A DNA stretch of 56,358 nt, taken from contig JASJAU010000004.1 of the NCBI GenBank assembly GCA_030066855.1, positions 1-56,358 of the forward strand. The letters are read 5' to 3'. Origin of the DNA: Paracoccaceae bacterium (GTDB lineage: Bacteria; Pseudomonadota; Alphaproteobacteria; Rhodobacterales; Rhodobacteraceae). A program made the translations under genes and the position numbers. Below are positions 45,347 to 54,515 of the stretch, piece after piece (within the stretch, counting starts at the first letter, position 1; every line of letters starts with the position of its first letter). The notes below the pieces were generated by a model. It saw only the letters and a list, made by a program, of their open reading frames with translations. It did no database searches and was not told where the DNA came from.

Positions 45347-46522
45347 ATGGACTTCGACTTCGATACACCGCTTGAGCTGTGGGACACCCATAGCTCGAAG
45401 TTCGACAGCATCCCGCGCGTCTTTGGCACAGACGATCGGGACGTGATTCCGATGTGGGTTGCGGACATGGACTTCGCGGCGGCACCGGCAATCAAAGAAG
45501 CGCTTCGGGCCGAGATTGAGCGGGGCTACTTCGGATACTATGCGAACACATCGCCCGTCGACATGGTCGTGGCGGACTGGCTCAAGGACCGCCACGGGTG
45601 GGAGATCGATCCGTCCTGGGTCCGCTACACCCATGGTGTGATTTCCGGCTTTGGCGACGTGCTCGCGACCTATTCCAAGCCCGGTGATGGGGTGATCCTA
45701 TTCGCTCCGGTTTATCATGCCTTCTACCGTCAGATCGAAGCGATGGGCCGCGAGGTCGTGGAGAGCCTTCTGAAGCTTGTGAACGGGCGGTACGAGATGG
45801 ACCTCGACGCGCTCGGCGCGGCGCTTAAAGGCCATGAGAAGGTCGTCGTGCTCTGCTCGCCACACAATCCCGGCGGACGCATTTGGAGCGCGGAAGAACT
45901 GCGCCAGCTTGCCGAGTTCTGCGCCGCCCACGACCTTATCCTGATCTCCGACGAGATCCATATGGACCTCACATTCCCTGGCCACGCCCATGTGCCGACC
46001 TGCGTCGCCGCGCCCGATCATATCGACCGGATCGTCGTGCTGACCGCCGCGTCCAAGGGGTTCAACCTGGCGGGCGGCGAGACCGGGTTGCTGATCGCTC
46101 CGGACAAGGGAATTCGGACCGCAATTGACAAGACGATCCTCGACCGGGAGAGCTCGCCCAACCGGTTTGGCATAGCGATGACGCGGGCCGCGTTCGAGAG
46201 CAGCGGCGACTGGTTGGACGCGCTTCGCGTGTATCTCGCCGAGAATTTCGACATCTGGAAGGACCGCGTTGGCGCCATCCCCGGCGTTTCTGTCATGGAT
46301 ATGCACGGCACCTATCTGTCTTGGGTCGACTTCACCGGGACAGGGATGGAAGACGCCGAGATCAAGGCTCGTATCCTGAACGACGCCAAGATTGCGGCCA
46401 GCCCCGGCACCCAGTTCGGCACAGGCGGCAGCGGACACATGCGCTTTAACCTCGCGCTGCCGAGAGCGACGATGATGACAGCGATCGAGAGGCTTGAGGC
46501 CGCCTTCAGTGACCTGCAGTAG
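45347..46522 (+). CDS. PatB/MalY-type PLP-dependent C-S lyase or aminotransferase
   Basis: A 391-residue fold-type I PLP enzyme. Family marks: MWVADMDFAAAPAIKEAL near the N-terminus, GVISGFGDVLATYSKPGDGVILFAPVYHAF, LCSPHNPGGRIW, LISDEIHMDL and the PLP lysine in TAASKGFNLAG. PatB/MalY proteins cleave cystathionine or other C-S bonds and also show aminotransferase activity. Substrate is not fixed. ATG at 45347 was chosen because it opens the conserved FDFDTPLELWDTHSSKFD. Confidence 0.88.
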   Translation: MDFDFDTPLELWDTHSSKFDSIPRVFGTDDRDVIPMWVADMDFAAAPAIKEALRAEIERGYFGYYANTSPVDMVVADWLKDRHGWEIDPSWVRYTHGVISGFGDVLATYSKPGDGVILFAPVYHAFYRQIEAMGREVVESLLKLVNGRYEMDLDALGAALKGHEKVVVLCSPHNPGGRIWSAEELRQLAEFCAAHDLILISDEIHMDLTFPGHAHVPTCVAAPDHIDRIVVLTAASKGFNLAGGETGLLIAPDKGIRTAIDKTILDRESSPNRFGIAMTRAAFESSGDWLDALRVYLAENFDIWKDRVGAIPGVSVMDMHGTYLSWVDFTGTGMEDAEIKARILNDAKIAASPGTQFGTGGSGHMRFNLALPRATMMTAIERLEAAFSDLQ

Positions 46523-46525
46523 CCT

Positions 46526-46804
46526 CTAATCCTCGTTGATGTCGCGGTCCCAGACCTTGACCTGACCAGGGCGGATTCCAACGATGCGGCGGATCGCGAT
46601 CCAAGCGATCAACGAGGCGACCGCGAAGATAAGCGCCGTCAGCGGCAGGGATGTCGCCATGCCCGGCACGCCGATCAGAAGGCCGCCGCCCGTGATCGCG
46701 GCGCCGACCGCGAAGCCAAGGAAGATCTGGGCGGGCATCAGGACTTCCAAAACCGCCAACGCGATGGCGCCGATGATCCACACCCACCAGAGCGCCCAGA
46801 TCAT
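46526..46804 (-). CDS. NfeD-family membrane protein (short form)
   Basis: A 92-residue membrane protein with three hydrophobic segments, matching the short NfeD form (YbbK partner) including PAQIFLGFAVGAAITGGGLLIGV. Its last residues (KVWDRDINED) are all that remains of the soluble OB domain. Its start overlaps the end of the stomatin-like gene by 4 bases, the usual partner arrangement. Confidence 0.82.
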   Translation of the reverse strand: MIWALWWVWIIGAIALAVLEVLMPAQIFLGFAVGAAITGGGLLIGVPGMATSLPLTALIFAVASLIAWIAIRRIVGIRPGQVKVWDRDINED

Positions 46805-47688
46805 GCCCGGCCCCGCAATAGCTTGAAGGCGTCGCCAAAGGCCTCAAGCGCGTTGGCCGGGACGACGATTGTCGATGCCGCGGGGCCGTTGCCCAGCGCC
46901 GTAAGGGATTCGACCTGCTTCAGCGCGACCTGATACTGCGCCGCCTCAAGGCCATTGTCCTGAATGGCTTTCGCCACGACGCCGGTGGCGTAGGCTTCCG
47001 CATCCGCCTCGACCCGGCGCGCCTTGGCCGCCTGTTCAGCTGCGTAGAGCTCGGCATCCGCCTGAAGTTCGACCGCCCGCTTCTCACCTTCGGCGCGGGT
47101 GACCTGCGCCCGGCGCTCGCGTTCGGCGTTCAGCTGCTGGAGCATTGCCTCTCGCGTCGCCTGATCGAGGTTCACATCGAGGATTTCCGCGCGGGTCACC
47201 TCGATGCCCCAGTCATCCACCGCGTCCTCGACGCTGGCCTTGATCGTGGAGATCAGCTGAGCCCGGTTCGCCTGCACCTCGTCCAGCTCCATCTTGCCGA
47301 TCTCGGCCCGGACGATGCCGGCGACCGTTGTGGAAATGGCCCCGTCCACGTCACGGATGCGGTAGACGGTGCGCTCTGGTTCGATGATCCGGTAGAAGAC
47401 GCTGGTCTCGACCTGGACCAGCACGTTGTCGGCAGTAATCGCGTCCTGGCTGGCGTTGGGAAGCTGGCGCTCGAGGATCGAAATCTCGTGCGCCACGCGG
47501 TCGAGGAACGGGACGATGAAGTTGATCCCCGGCCCGAGAACTGTCCTCAGCCGCCCAAAGCGCTCGACCACGTGCTTCTCGGACTGCGAGACGATGTTCA
47601 CGGCCTTGTAGACCGACAGAATGATGAAAGCGGCGAAAACGAGCGTGGCGATGCCGCCGCCGCCAATTGTCTCAAGGAGTTGTTCCAT
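46801..47688 (-). CDS. SPFH/band-7 stomatin-like protein (QmcA group)
   Basis: A 295-residue protein with an N-terminal membrane anchor (about 8-30) and a band-7 domain (VVERFGRLRTVLGPGINFIVPFLDRVAHEI; QANRAQLISTIKASVEDAVDDWGIEVTRAEILDV). A long helical region with Glu/Ala/Arg (about 185-240, QVTRAEGEKRAVELQADAELYAA) follows, as in QmcA/YbbK. These proteins form ring-like membrane scaffolds. It is co-transcribed with an NfeD protein. Confidence 0.92.
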   Translation of the reverse strand: MEQLLETIGGGGIATLVFAAFIILSVYKAVNIVSQSEKHVVERFGRLRTVLGPGINFIVPFLDRVAHEISILERQLPNASQDAITADNVLVQVETSVFYRIIEPERTVYRIRDVDGAISTTVAGIVRAEIGKMELDEVQANRAQLISTIKASVEDAVDDWGIEVTRAEILDVNLDQATREAMLQQLNAERERRAQVTRAEGEKRAVELQADAELYAAEQAAKARRVEADAEAYATGVVAKAIQDNGLEAAQYQVALKQVESLTALGNGPAASTIVVPANALEAFGDAFKLLRGRA

Positions 47689-47779
47689 GGCTATCCTGCT
47701 CTCCGCCCTGCCGGATCTCGCGCCAGCGGTGCGGCTGTTGTTCTAATGGCCTGACTCTACCCGATTTACCCCTGTCCTG

Positions 47780-48196
47780 TCACGCGATGCGCCCGGCCGT
47801 TTCCTGAAAATACTGGCGAAGTCCGGCCCTTTGTGAGGGGATCGCGCGGGCGATGGTCATATACCAGTAAAGCGGCGCCCACGCCCAGCGCTGGCCCTCG
47901 TGCCCGAAGGCAACGCGACCCGGATCGAAGCTGTCCAGCTCGGCCACGAAAAGCCAGTGCGCGCTCGGCGGCGAAGGCCAGGCGTGGCCCCAGCTCAGCT
48001 CCTTTTCGGACAGGCTGACGCCCACCTCCTCGGCGGTTTCCCTCAATGCGCAGGTCTCCGGTGTCTCGCCATTCTCCCGGGCGCCGCCGGGAAGGTCCCA
48101 GTACCCCGGCCAGGGGATCGTCGGGATGTCATCCCGCAGGATCGTCAGGATGCGGTCGCGGCTGATGATGGCCAGTTTGGCGCCGTGGAACTCCAT
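47780..48196 (-). CDS. NUDIX hydrolase
   Basis: A 138-residue nucleoside-diphosphate-linked hydrolase. The complete Nudix box GX5EX7REUXEEXGU is present as GGARENGETPETCALRETAEEVGV (a segment of 24 residues, around positions 44-67). Substrate unknown. The ATG at 48196 (MEFHGAKLAI) is chosen because the frame's upstream part is low-complexity and overlaps the SOS box. It is divergent from dinB and shares the promoter gap with it. Confidence 0.85.
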   Translation of the reverse strand: MEFHGAKLAIISRDRILTILRDDIPTIPWPGYWDLPGGARENGETPETCALRETAEEVGVSLSEKELSWGHAWPSPPSAHWLFVAELDSFDPGRVAFGHEGQRWAWAPLYWYMTIARAIPSQRAGLRQYFQETAGRIA

Positions 48197-48234
48197 GCCG
48201 CCGATTGGCGCAGATGGGCTCGCGGTTGGCAATG

Positions 48235-48249
48235 GTTCATGGGATGTTC
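48235..48249 (+). promoter_or_regulatory. SOS box (LexA operator) upstream of dinB
   Basis: GTTC-ATGGGAT-GTTC is an exact match to the alphaproteobacterial direct-repeat LexA consensus GTTC-N7-GTTC. It lies 18 bases before the dinB ATG, in the right place to overlap the promoter or transcription start. Together with the site upstream of recQ it indicates that a LexA-controlled SOS response is active in this organism. Confidence 0.85.
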
Positions 48250-48267
48250 TCCTGCTAGACTTCGCCC

Positions 48268-49521
48268 ATGCCATCCCTATGCCGAGATTGCCTGCATGCC
48301 TTCGAGGAGGGCGATCGCTGCCCTGAATGCGGCCGTCCGCGCATTATCTCGCACCCCGAGCTTTTTGACCTGTCGATCGCGCATATGGATTGCGACGCCT
48401 TCTACGCTTCGGTCGAGAAGCGGGACGATCCGACTTTGCGCGACAAGCCGGTGATCATCGGTGGTGGTCGGCGGGGCGTGGTTTCGACCGCCTGCTACAT
48501 CGCGCGCATTCGCGGCGTGCGCTCGGCCATGCCGATGTTTCAGGCGCTCAAGCTCTGCCCCGATGCGGTCGTCGTGCGCGGCCACATGGACCGCTACGTC
48601 GAGGCGAGCCGCGAGATCCGGGCGCTGATGGATGACCTGACGCCGGTGGTGGAGCCCTTGTCTCTGGATGAGGCTTTCATGGATTTGAGTGGCACCGCGC
48701 GGCTGCACGGCGCGCCGCCTGCGGTCATGTTGGCCCGGCTGGTGCGGGACATGGAGACCGCGCTTGGGCTCTCTGGCTCCATCGGCCTCAGCCACAACAA
48801 GTTTCTGGCGAAGGTCGCGTCCGACCTCGACAAGCCGCGCGGGTTCTCAGTGATCGGCAAGTCCGAGACCGTCGATTTCCTGCGCCCCAAGCCGGTCTCG
48901 CTGATCTGGGGGGTCGGGCAGACGACCAAGGCGGCGCTGGAGAAGGCGGGCATTCGCACCTTTGAGGATCTGCACCGCTGGGAGAAAGAGGACCTGGTCG
49001 CGCGCTTCGGCGGCATGGGCGAGCGCCTCTGGCATCTGGCGCGCGGCGAGGATTACCGGCGCGTTTCGAACAACGCCCCGGTGAAATCGATCTCGAACGA
49101 AACCACGTTCGGCGACGACACATCGGACGTCGACATTCTGGACGGGCACATCTGGCGGCTGGCTGAGCATGTTGCCGACCGCGCCAAGGCCAAGGACATG
49201 GCCGGGCGGGTTATTCAGTTGAAGGCCAAGCAGGCGGACCATCGCATCCTCACCAAGCGGACGACGCTGGACTCGCCGACCCAGATAGCGGACCGGATCT
49301 ATCGTACCGCGCGGGCGCTGTTCGATCAGCTTGGCGACAAGGGTCCTTATCGGCTGATCGGCGTGGGTCTCTCGCATCTTGGACCGGCGGACGGGGCGGA
49401 TACGGGCGGCGATCTTCTCGATCCGCAGTCGGGCGTCAGGGCGGAAGCGGAGCGCGCGACGGACCGCATCCGCGCCCGCTTCGGGCAGGACGCGATCGTC
49501 AAAGGGCGGGCGCTGCGCTAA
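48268..49521 (+). CDS. dinB: DNA polymerase IV with N-terminal zinc-ribbon extension
   Basis: A 417-residue Y-family translesion polymerase. Catalytic acidic residues are in HMDCDAFYASVEKRDDP and LSLDEAFMDLSG; HhH motif and little-finger domain follow (VSLIWGVGQTTKAALEKAGI; SISNETTF). The N-terminal ~35 residues before the palm contain CRDC and CPEC (CxxC-x10-CxxC), a probable zinc ribbon not found in E. coli DinB. An SOS box precedes the gene. No beta-clamp-binding motif could be placed with confidence at the C-terminus. Confidence 0.93.
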   Translation: MPSLCRDCLHAFEEGDRCPECGRPRIISHPELFDLSIAHMDCDAFYASVEKRDDPTLRDKPVIIGGGRRGVVSTACYIARIRGVRSAMPMFQALKLCPDAVVVRGHMDRYVEASREIRALMDDLTPVVEPLSLDEAFMDLSGTARLHGAPPAVMLARLVRDMETALGLSGSIGLSHNKFLAKVASDLDKPRGFSVIGKSETVDFLRPKPVSLIWGVGQTTKAALEKAGIRTFEDLHRWEKEDLVARFGGMGERLWHLARGEDYRRVSNNAPVKSISNETTFGDDTSDVDILDGHIWRLAEHVADRAKAKDMAGRVIQLKAKQADHRILTKRTTLDSPTQIADRIYRTARALFDQLGDKGPYRLIGVGLSHLGPADGADTGGDLLDPQSGVRAEAERATDRIRARFGQDAIVKGRALR

Positions 49522-51545
49522 TCGGTCAGGACCGGCGGGCGCGGCTCGGGGCGAATGATCTCTCCCGCCATCGCCTGCCTTCGGTGGCCCGGCATTCCGA
49601 CCAGCTCTTCGGACAGTTGAAGCGCCGAGAGCTCCCCCGTCAGGCGCGCCCGGTAGACCGGCAGGCTTTCGGCCACCCGCATCACGTAGTTTCGGGTCTC
49701 ATCGAACGGGATGTGCTCGATCCAGTCGATCACGTCGATCTCGCCTTGGCGCGGATCGCCCCGCGCGTCCATCCAGCGCAACGGGCGGCTGGGACCGGCG
49801 TTGTAGGCGGCGGACACCATCAGGATGTTGCCGTTGAACTGCGCCATGAGCTCATCGAGATAGGCAGTACCGAGACGCGCGTTGAACACCGGATCGGTGA
49901 TCAGCCGCTCGCGGCTGTAGCGCAGGTCCAGATTGCCCGCGACCTCCTTCGCCGTGGCGGGCATCAGCTGCATCAACCCGCGCGCCCCGACGCCGCTCAT
50001 CACGCCCGGATCGAACTCGCTCTCCCGCCGCGCGATGGCGAGGGCGAGCTCTTCCGGCACAGGCAGCGCGCCGATCCCAAGATCGACAACCGGGTAGTAG
50101 GCGGCGGGAACGACGAGTCCGCGCCGCGCAGCACGCTTGGCGACCATAACGGCCAGGTGCGGTTCCTCGGCCTTTTCAAGGAAACCGCCGAGGCTGCCCA
50201 GCTCGTCGATAGTCAGCGCCTCCGCCAGATGGGTCAGGAACTGCTCGGCCAGGTTCCGCTCTCCCGTCACGATCAGGAAGCGAGCCGCCTCGAAGACGGA
50301 GCTGTCGGCGAAGGTGCTGGCGCCCCAGTCGGCAAAGCCCTCTCGCCCGGTCAGAGCCGGGTCCATGGGCAGGCCCGCGCGCTCGGCTGCGAGAAGGCCG
50401 TAGAAGCTCGTTTGGTACTCCGCGCCGAAGGCAAAGGCGAGCTGGGCGGTGTCGATGTCGCCCAGCGCCTCATGCGCCCGGCCCTCCCAATACCCGGCGC
50501 GGCCAAGCGAAATCGGCGTCTCAACCGCGCCCCGGAAGCGGAGGAAGTGGCGGAGCGCGTCGTCGGGGGCATCGCGGTAGGTCAGCGACAGATACCCTGA
50601 CAGCCATTCCAGATCAGCGAAAGCCGATCCGCGCTCTAGCCCATGGTTCGCGGCCAGGCGATAGGCGACTGAGGTCCGCCCGGCCCGCATTTCGGACCGC
50701 GCCAGCGCCCGGCGCCAGCCGGACCAGCGTTGGGGCTCGCCCAGCTGGTCGGGGCTGCGGGCGAGCATCAATTCGATCGCGCCGTCATTGCGGCCCTTGC
50801 GGGCGCGCCACTGCATCCGTTCGAAAGCGAGGCCGGGATCGTCTTGCAGCGCCTTGGGAATGGCGGAGATCAGGCCATCGACGCCGTTTTTGTTCGCGCG
50901 GAGGCCAAGCCGCGCTTTCGCCAGCGAGACCTGTCCCTTGGAAACACGCGGATACATCCGTTCAGCCGCGGACCGCGCGTTCCGCCAGAGAAGCATGTCG
51001 AGACGGTCCCAGTGATGCGGCTCCAGCGCCTTTCCGAAGCGGCCGAGCAGAACCTTCTCGTCGGCGGCAGACAAGATCTGCGTGAGCCAGGCCCGTACCG
51101 CCTCTGTCTCCGCATCCGCCGTCTGGCCGAGCGCCAAGAAGGCCTCGATCATGGCGATTTCGCCCGCGCCCGTCTGAGGCGGCTGGGGCTCAAAGAAGGT
51201 CAGCACCTCCTCGGCCCGCGCGGCGATGGGCAAGGCCTCCTCGCTCTCGCGTCTCAGACGCTTGAGCCCGGGCCAGTCCGGCCTGCGTTCCAGAAACCGC
51301 AGAACGGCGTCGAAATCGCCCAGTCCAGCCCTGAGCCGGTGCCATTCGATCAGGTCGCGGGGGATCGGCCCGGCGCTTTCGGCGAGAATCAGGGCCGTAC
51401 GCCAGTCGCCGTCGCGCATCTTGTCCAGCGCGCGGTCGAACAGATCTGACTCGCGCGTGGTCTGCGCCGCAGCGGAAATCGCGAAAACGATCAGGAAAAC
51501 CACGCTGGCGAGGGCTCTGATCATGGCATTTCGTCCGTCCGTCAT
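49518..51545 (-). CDS. slt: Soluble lytic murein transglycosylase
   Basis: A 675-residue periplasmic enzyme that cleaves peptidoglycan to 1,6-anhydro products. A signal peptide (MIRALASVVFLIVFAISAAAQ) is at the N-terminus, then a long alpha-helical superhelix region, then the SLT catalytic domain near residues 500-640: catalytic Glu in ARRESEFDPGVMSGVGARGLMQLMPATAKEVA and the AYNAGPSRPLRWM motif. ATG at 51545 has GAGGGG close upstream; an ATG at 51524 would give a shorter signal sequence. Confidence 0.94.
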   Translation of the reverse strand: MTDGRNAMIRALASVVFLIVFAISAAAQTTRESDLFDRALDKMRDGDWRTALILAESAGPIPRDLIEWHRLRAGLGDFDAVLRFLERRPDWPGLKRLRRESEEALPIAARAEEVLTFFEPQPPQTGAGEIAMIEAFLALGQTADAETEAVRAWLTQILSAADEKVLLGRFGKALEPHHWDRLDMLLWRNARSAAERMYPRVSKGQVSLAKARLGLRANKNGVDGLISAIPKALQDDPGLAFERMQWRARKGRNDGAIELMLARSPDQLGEPQRWSGWRRALARSEMRAGRTSVAYRLAANHGLERGSAFADLEWLSGYLSLTYRDAPDDALRHFLRFRGAVETPISLGRAGYWEGRAHEALGDIDTAQLAFAFGAEYQTSFYGLLAAERAGLPMDPALTGREGFADWGASTFADSSVFEAARFLIVTGERNLAEQFLTHLAEALTIDELGSLGGFLEKAEEPHLAVMVAKRAARRGLVVPAAYYPVVDLGIGALPVPEELALAIARRESEFDPGVMSGVGARGLMQLMPATAKEVAGNLDLRYSRERLITDPVFNARLGTAYLDELMAQFNGNILMVSAAYNAGPSRPLRWMDARGDPRQGEIDVIDWIEHIPFDETRNYVMRVAESLPVYRARLTGELSALQLSEELVGMPGHRRQAMAGEIIRPEPRPPVLTD

Positions 51546-51659
51546 GCGCCCCTCAGCGGGTCAAACTAACCATTCTTTGCCCATCTTGGCAATTCCCGCG
51601 CTGGAAGATAGGTTCCGCGCGCCGCAAATCAGCGACAATTCGAGCGAAAGGAAAGGCCG

Positions 51660-52535
51660 ATGTTCAAAGGTTCCATGACCGCCCTCGTAACCCCGTTTCG
51701 GGACGGCAAGCTGGACCTCGACACGCTCAAATCGCTGGTGGAGTGGCAGATCGAGCAAGGCTCGCACGGGCTGGTGCCGGTCGGCACAACCGGTGAGAGC
51801 CCGACTTTGAGCCACGAGGAGCACGAGACTGTCATTGAGACGGTCGTGAAAGCCTCGGGCGGGCGCGTTCCGGTGATCGCCGGGGCAGGGTCAAACAACA
51901 CGGTCGAGGCCATCCGCTTCGTGCGCCACGCCACCGAGGTGGGTGCGGACGCGGCGCTGGTCGTGACGCCCTACTACAACAAGCCGACGCAGGCGGGGCT
52001 GATCGCCCATTACGAGGCGCTGAGCGAGGCGTCCGGCGTTCCGATCATTATCTACAACATCCCTGGACGCTCGGTCGTCGACATGACGCCGGAGACGATG
52101 GGCGCTCTGGCGAAACTGCCGAACATCGTGGGCGTCAAGGACGCAACGGGGGACATCACCCGCGTCTCGCAACAGCGCGCGACCTGCGGCAAGGACTTCG
52201 CGCAGATTTCAGGCGAGGACGCCTCGGCGCTCGGGTTCAACGCGCAAGGCGGGGTTGGCTGCATCAGCGTCACGGCCAATGTGGCGCCTAAGCTCTGTTC
52301 GGAGTTCCAGGAGGCGACGCTCGCGGGCGACTACGCGCTCGCGCTTCAGTATCAGGACCGGCTGATGCCGCTTCACGAGGCGATCTTTCTGGAGCCGGGT
52401 CTGACCGGGGCCAAATACGGGCTGTCGCTCTTGGGCCGCTGCTCGGAGGAGGTCCGCCTGCCGCTCGTGGGGCTGACGGATGGCACCAAGTCCGCCATTC
52501 GCGATGCGATGGTCCACGCCGGACTGCTGAACTGA
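51660..52535 (+). CDS. dapA: 4-hydroxy-tetrahydrodipicolinate synthase
   Basis: A 291-residue TIM-barrel lyase, first committed step of lysine and diaminopimelate synthesis. Catalytic residues: Lys160 in [10 protein letters not shown], Tyr132 in [10 protein letters not shown], and the GTTGESPTL motif. AAAGGAAAGG lies upstream of the ATG. The end overlaps the probable upstream start of the next EamA gene. Confidence 0.97.
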   Translation: MFKGSMTALVTPFRDGKLDLDTLKSLVEWQIEQGSHGLVPVGTTGESPTLSHEEHETVIETVVKASGGRVPVIAGAGSNNTVEAIRFVRHATEVGADAALVVTPYYNKPTQAGLIAHYEALSEASGVPIIIYNIPGRSVVDMTPETMGALAKLPNIVGVKDATGDITRVSQQRATCGKDFAQISGEDASALGFNAQGGVGCISVTANVAPKLCSEFQEATLAGDYALALQYQDRLMPLHEAIFLEPGLTGAKYGLSLLGRCSEEVRLPLVGLTDGTKSAIRDAMVHAGLLN

Positions 52536-52585
52536 CCGCATCGACCGACCCGAACCGACGCGAGAACCTGCTGGGCAGCCTCTGG

Positions 52586-53419
52586 ATGGTGGCCGCCATG
52601 GCAGGGTTCGCGGTCGAAGACATGTTCCTGAAATCGGCGGCCTCTTACGTGCCGGTCGGGCAGGTGATGATTTGGTTCGGGTTGGGCGGCGCGCTAGGGT
52701 TCTGGGCCCTTGCGCTGCGCGCGGACGAGCCCATCTTTCCGAGCGATGCATTCGGCCGGACGATGCTGATCCGTAGCCTCTTCGAGGTTTGCGGGCGACT
52801 CTTCCACACGCTGGCCTTCATCCTGACGCCCTTGTCTTCGACGACGGCCATTCTGCAAGCGACGCCCATCATCGTCGTCGCGGGCGCCGCGCTCTTCTTC
52901 GGCGAGAAGGTCGGGTGGCGGCGGTGGACCGCGATCCTGGTCGGGCTGGCGGGCGTGCTGGTGATCCTGCGGCCCGGCGCCGAGAGCTTCACGCTTCTGT
53001 CGCTGCTGGCAGTGGCCGGGATGCTCGGCTTCGCGGGCCGCGATCTGGCCACGCGGGCGGCGCCCAGGGCGCTTGGCACCTACGCGCTCGGGGTCTGGGG
53101 TTTCACGGCGATCGTTATCGCGGGCGCTGGGTTTTGGGCCTACGAGGGCGCGGCGTACGTCGCGCCGTCCGGCTCGGCGGCCCGCGATCTGGCCCTCGCG
53201 GTCCTTGTTGGCATCGCGGCATACGCTGCTTTGACCATCGCCATGCGCACCGGCGAAGTCGCGACGGTCACGCCGTTCCGCTATACGCGGCTGATTTTCG
53301 GCATGGCGCTGGGCGTCTGGGTCTTCGGCGAGAACGTCGATGTGGCAACCATCACCGGCAGCCTCATCGTCGTTCTGTCCGGTCTCTACATCCTGGCGCG
53401 CGGCCAACGCGCGGCTTAG
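52586..53419 (+). CDS. EamA/DMT-family transporter
   Basis: At least 277 residues with about ten hydrophobic segments in two EamA repeats ([42 protein letters not shown] is diagnostic). Substrate unknown. The annotated ATG at 52586 probably clips the first helix: the frame continues upstream with [18 protein letters not shown] to a CTG at 52532 overlapping the dapA stop, so a non-standard start there is possible. The end overlaps the convergent ion-channel gene by 4 bases. Confidence 0.85.
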   Translation: MVAAMAGFAVEDMFLKSAASYVPVGQVMIWFGLGGALGFWALALRADEPIFPSDAFGRTMLIRSLFEVCGRLFHTLAFILTPLSSTTAILQATPIIVVAGAALFFGEKVGWRRWTAILVGLAGVLVILRPGAESFTLLSLLAVAGMLGFAGRDLATRAAPRALGTYALGVWGFTAIVIAGAGFWAYEGAAYVAPSGSAARDLALAVLVGIAAYAALTIAMRTGEVATVTPFRYTRLIFGMALGVWVFGENVDVATITGSLIVVLSGLYILARGQRAA

Positions 53420-53853
53420 CGCCCCACGCCGCCGCGCTGCCGGGCGCGGGTATCGCGCAGGATCTCGACCAAGATCGCGGTCAAGAGCCCGAACATGAGC
53501 AGACCGTTGCCCGCCGCCATGCCGCCCAGGAGCCGCCATTCGGTCGGCAAGATGATGTCGCCGAAGCCAAGCGTCGTGAAGGCCACAAGCGAGAAATAGA
53601 CCGACGATTCGAAGGTTACGAAGATGTTCAGCAGGAAGAGCGCGATGGCCCAAACGAAGACGGCGAGCGACATCATCATAAGCGTCCAAACGAGCGACAT
53701 CGACAGGATGACCATGAGCTTGGAGCCATGCGGCGGACGGATCGACCAGTTGTGCAGCCGGATCAGCAGCGCCTCGAGCCCCCACCACGAGAGCGTCGCG
53801 ATGACGATGGTGGAGAGCGTGAGCAGGCAACCGATGGCGAATTGGGCGATCAT
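53416..53853 (-). CDS. Two-pore-domain-type potassium channel family protein
   Basis: A 145-residue membrane protein with about four hydrophobic segments. The pore signature is [12 protein letters not shown], the GFGD form of the TVGYGD selectivity filter, preceded by [10 protein letters not shown] and followed by a pore-lining helix ([18 protein letters not shown]). Physiological ion and gating are unknown. It is convergent with the EamA gene and divergent from smpB. Confidence 0.85.
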   Translation of the reverse strand: MIAQFAIGCLLTLSTIVIATLSWWGLEALLIRLHNWSIRPPHGSKLMVILSMSLVWTLMMMSLAVFVWAIALFLLNIFVTFESSVYFSLVAFTTLGFGDIILPTEWRLLGGMAAGNGLLMFGLLTAILVEILRDTRARQRGGVGR

Positions 53854-53931
53854 GCGCCCATGTTCCCCCGACAGCCCGCCGGGTCAAGCGCGCTGGACAG
53901 GCGAAGACCCAAGGCCTATTTCGGCGCGGTC

Positions 53932-54405
53932 ATGGCGAAGAAACCCGACAACCCCAACTACAAGGTCCTGGCCGAGAACCGGCGGGCGCGTTTCGACTAT
54001 GCGATCGAGGACGATCTGGAGTGCGGGATTCAGCTCTACGGCTCCGAGGTCAAGTCGCTCCGAACCGGGCAGTCGAACATCGCGGAGGCTTATGCCGAGG
54101 TGGCCGACGGGGAGCTCTGGCTGGTCAACGCCTATATCGCGCCTTACGAGCAAGCGATGTTCGGGCATGAGGACCGGCGGCGGCGGAAGCTTCTGGCGTC
54201 GAAGAAGGAGATTTCCGATCTCTGGAACGCCACACGGCGGAAAGGCATGACGCTGGTGCCGCTGGTCCTCTACTTTAACCACCGGGGCATCGCGAAGGTG
54301 AAGATCGGAATCGCCAAAGGCAAAAAGGCGCCCGATAAGCGCGAGACGCAGGCCAAACGCGACTGGAACCGCCAGAAACAGCGGTTGCTGAAAGAGCACG
54401 GTTAG
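53932..54405 (+). CDS. smpB: SsrA-binding protein SmpB
   Basis: A 157-residue tmRNA-binding protein needed for trans-translation. Signature blocks: [28 protein letters not shown] (residues about 20-46), [10 protein letters not shown] and [21 protein letters not shown]. The C-terminus is basic ([23 protein letters not shown]). The tmRNA gene is not adjacent. The ATG at 53932 starts the family sequence; the frame extends far upstream as an artefact. Confidence 0.97.
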   Translation: MAKKPDNPNYKVLAENRRARFDYAIEDDLECGIQLYGSEVKSLRTGQSNIAEAYAEVADGELWLVNAYIAPYEQAMFGHEDRRRRKLLASKKEISDLWNATRRKGMTLVPLVLYFNHRGIAKVKIGIAKGKKAPDKRETQAKRDWNRQKQRLLKEHG

Positions 54406-54515
54406 ATACTGCGCTCGGTGAGTGCCCCTTTCCTTGAAACCGGCACGCGGGCAGGATGTCCCTTGGCCCGATGTGGGGTTTCTCAGATCGCGGCCTCGCC
54501 GGACCGCGCGTAGAG

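Noticed and set aside
52789-53931. A long open extension upstream of smpB in the same frame
   Set aside because: It overlaps the EamA and ion-channel genes and reads as Arg/His/Gly-rich shadow sequence; SmpB homology begins at 53932.
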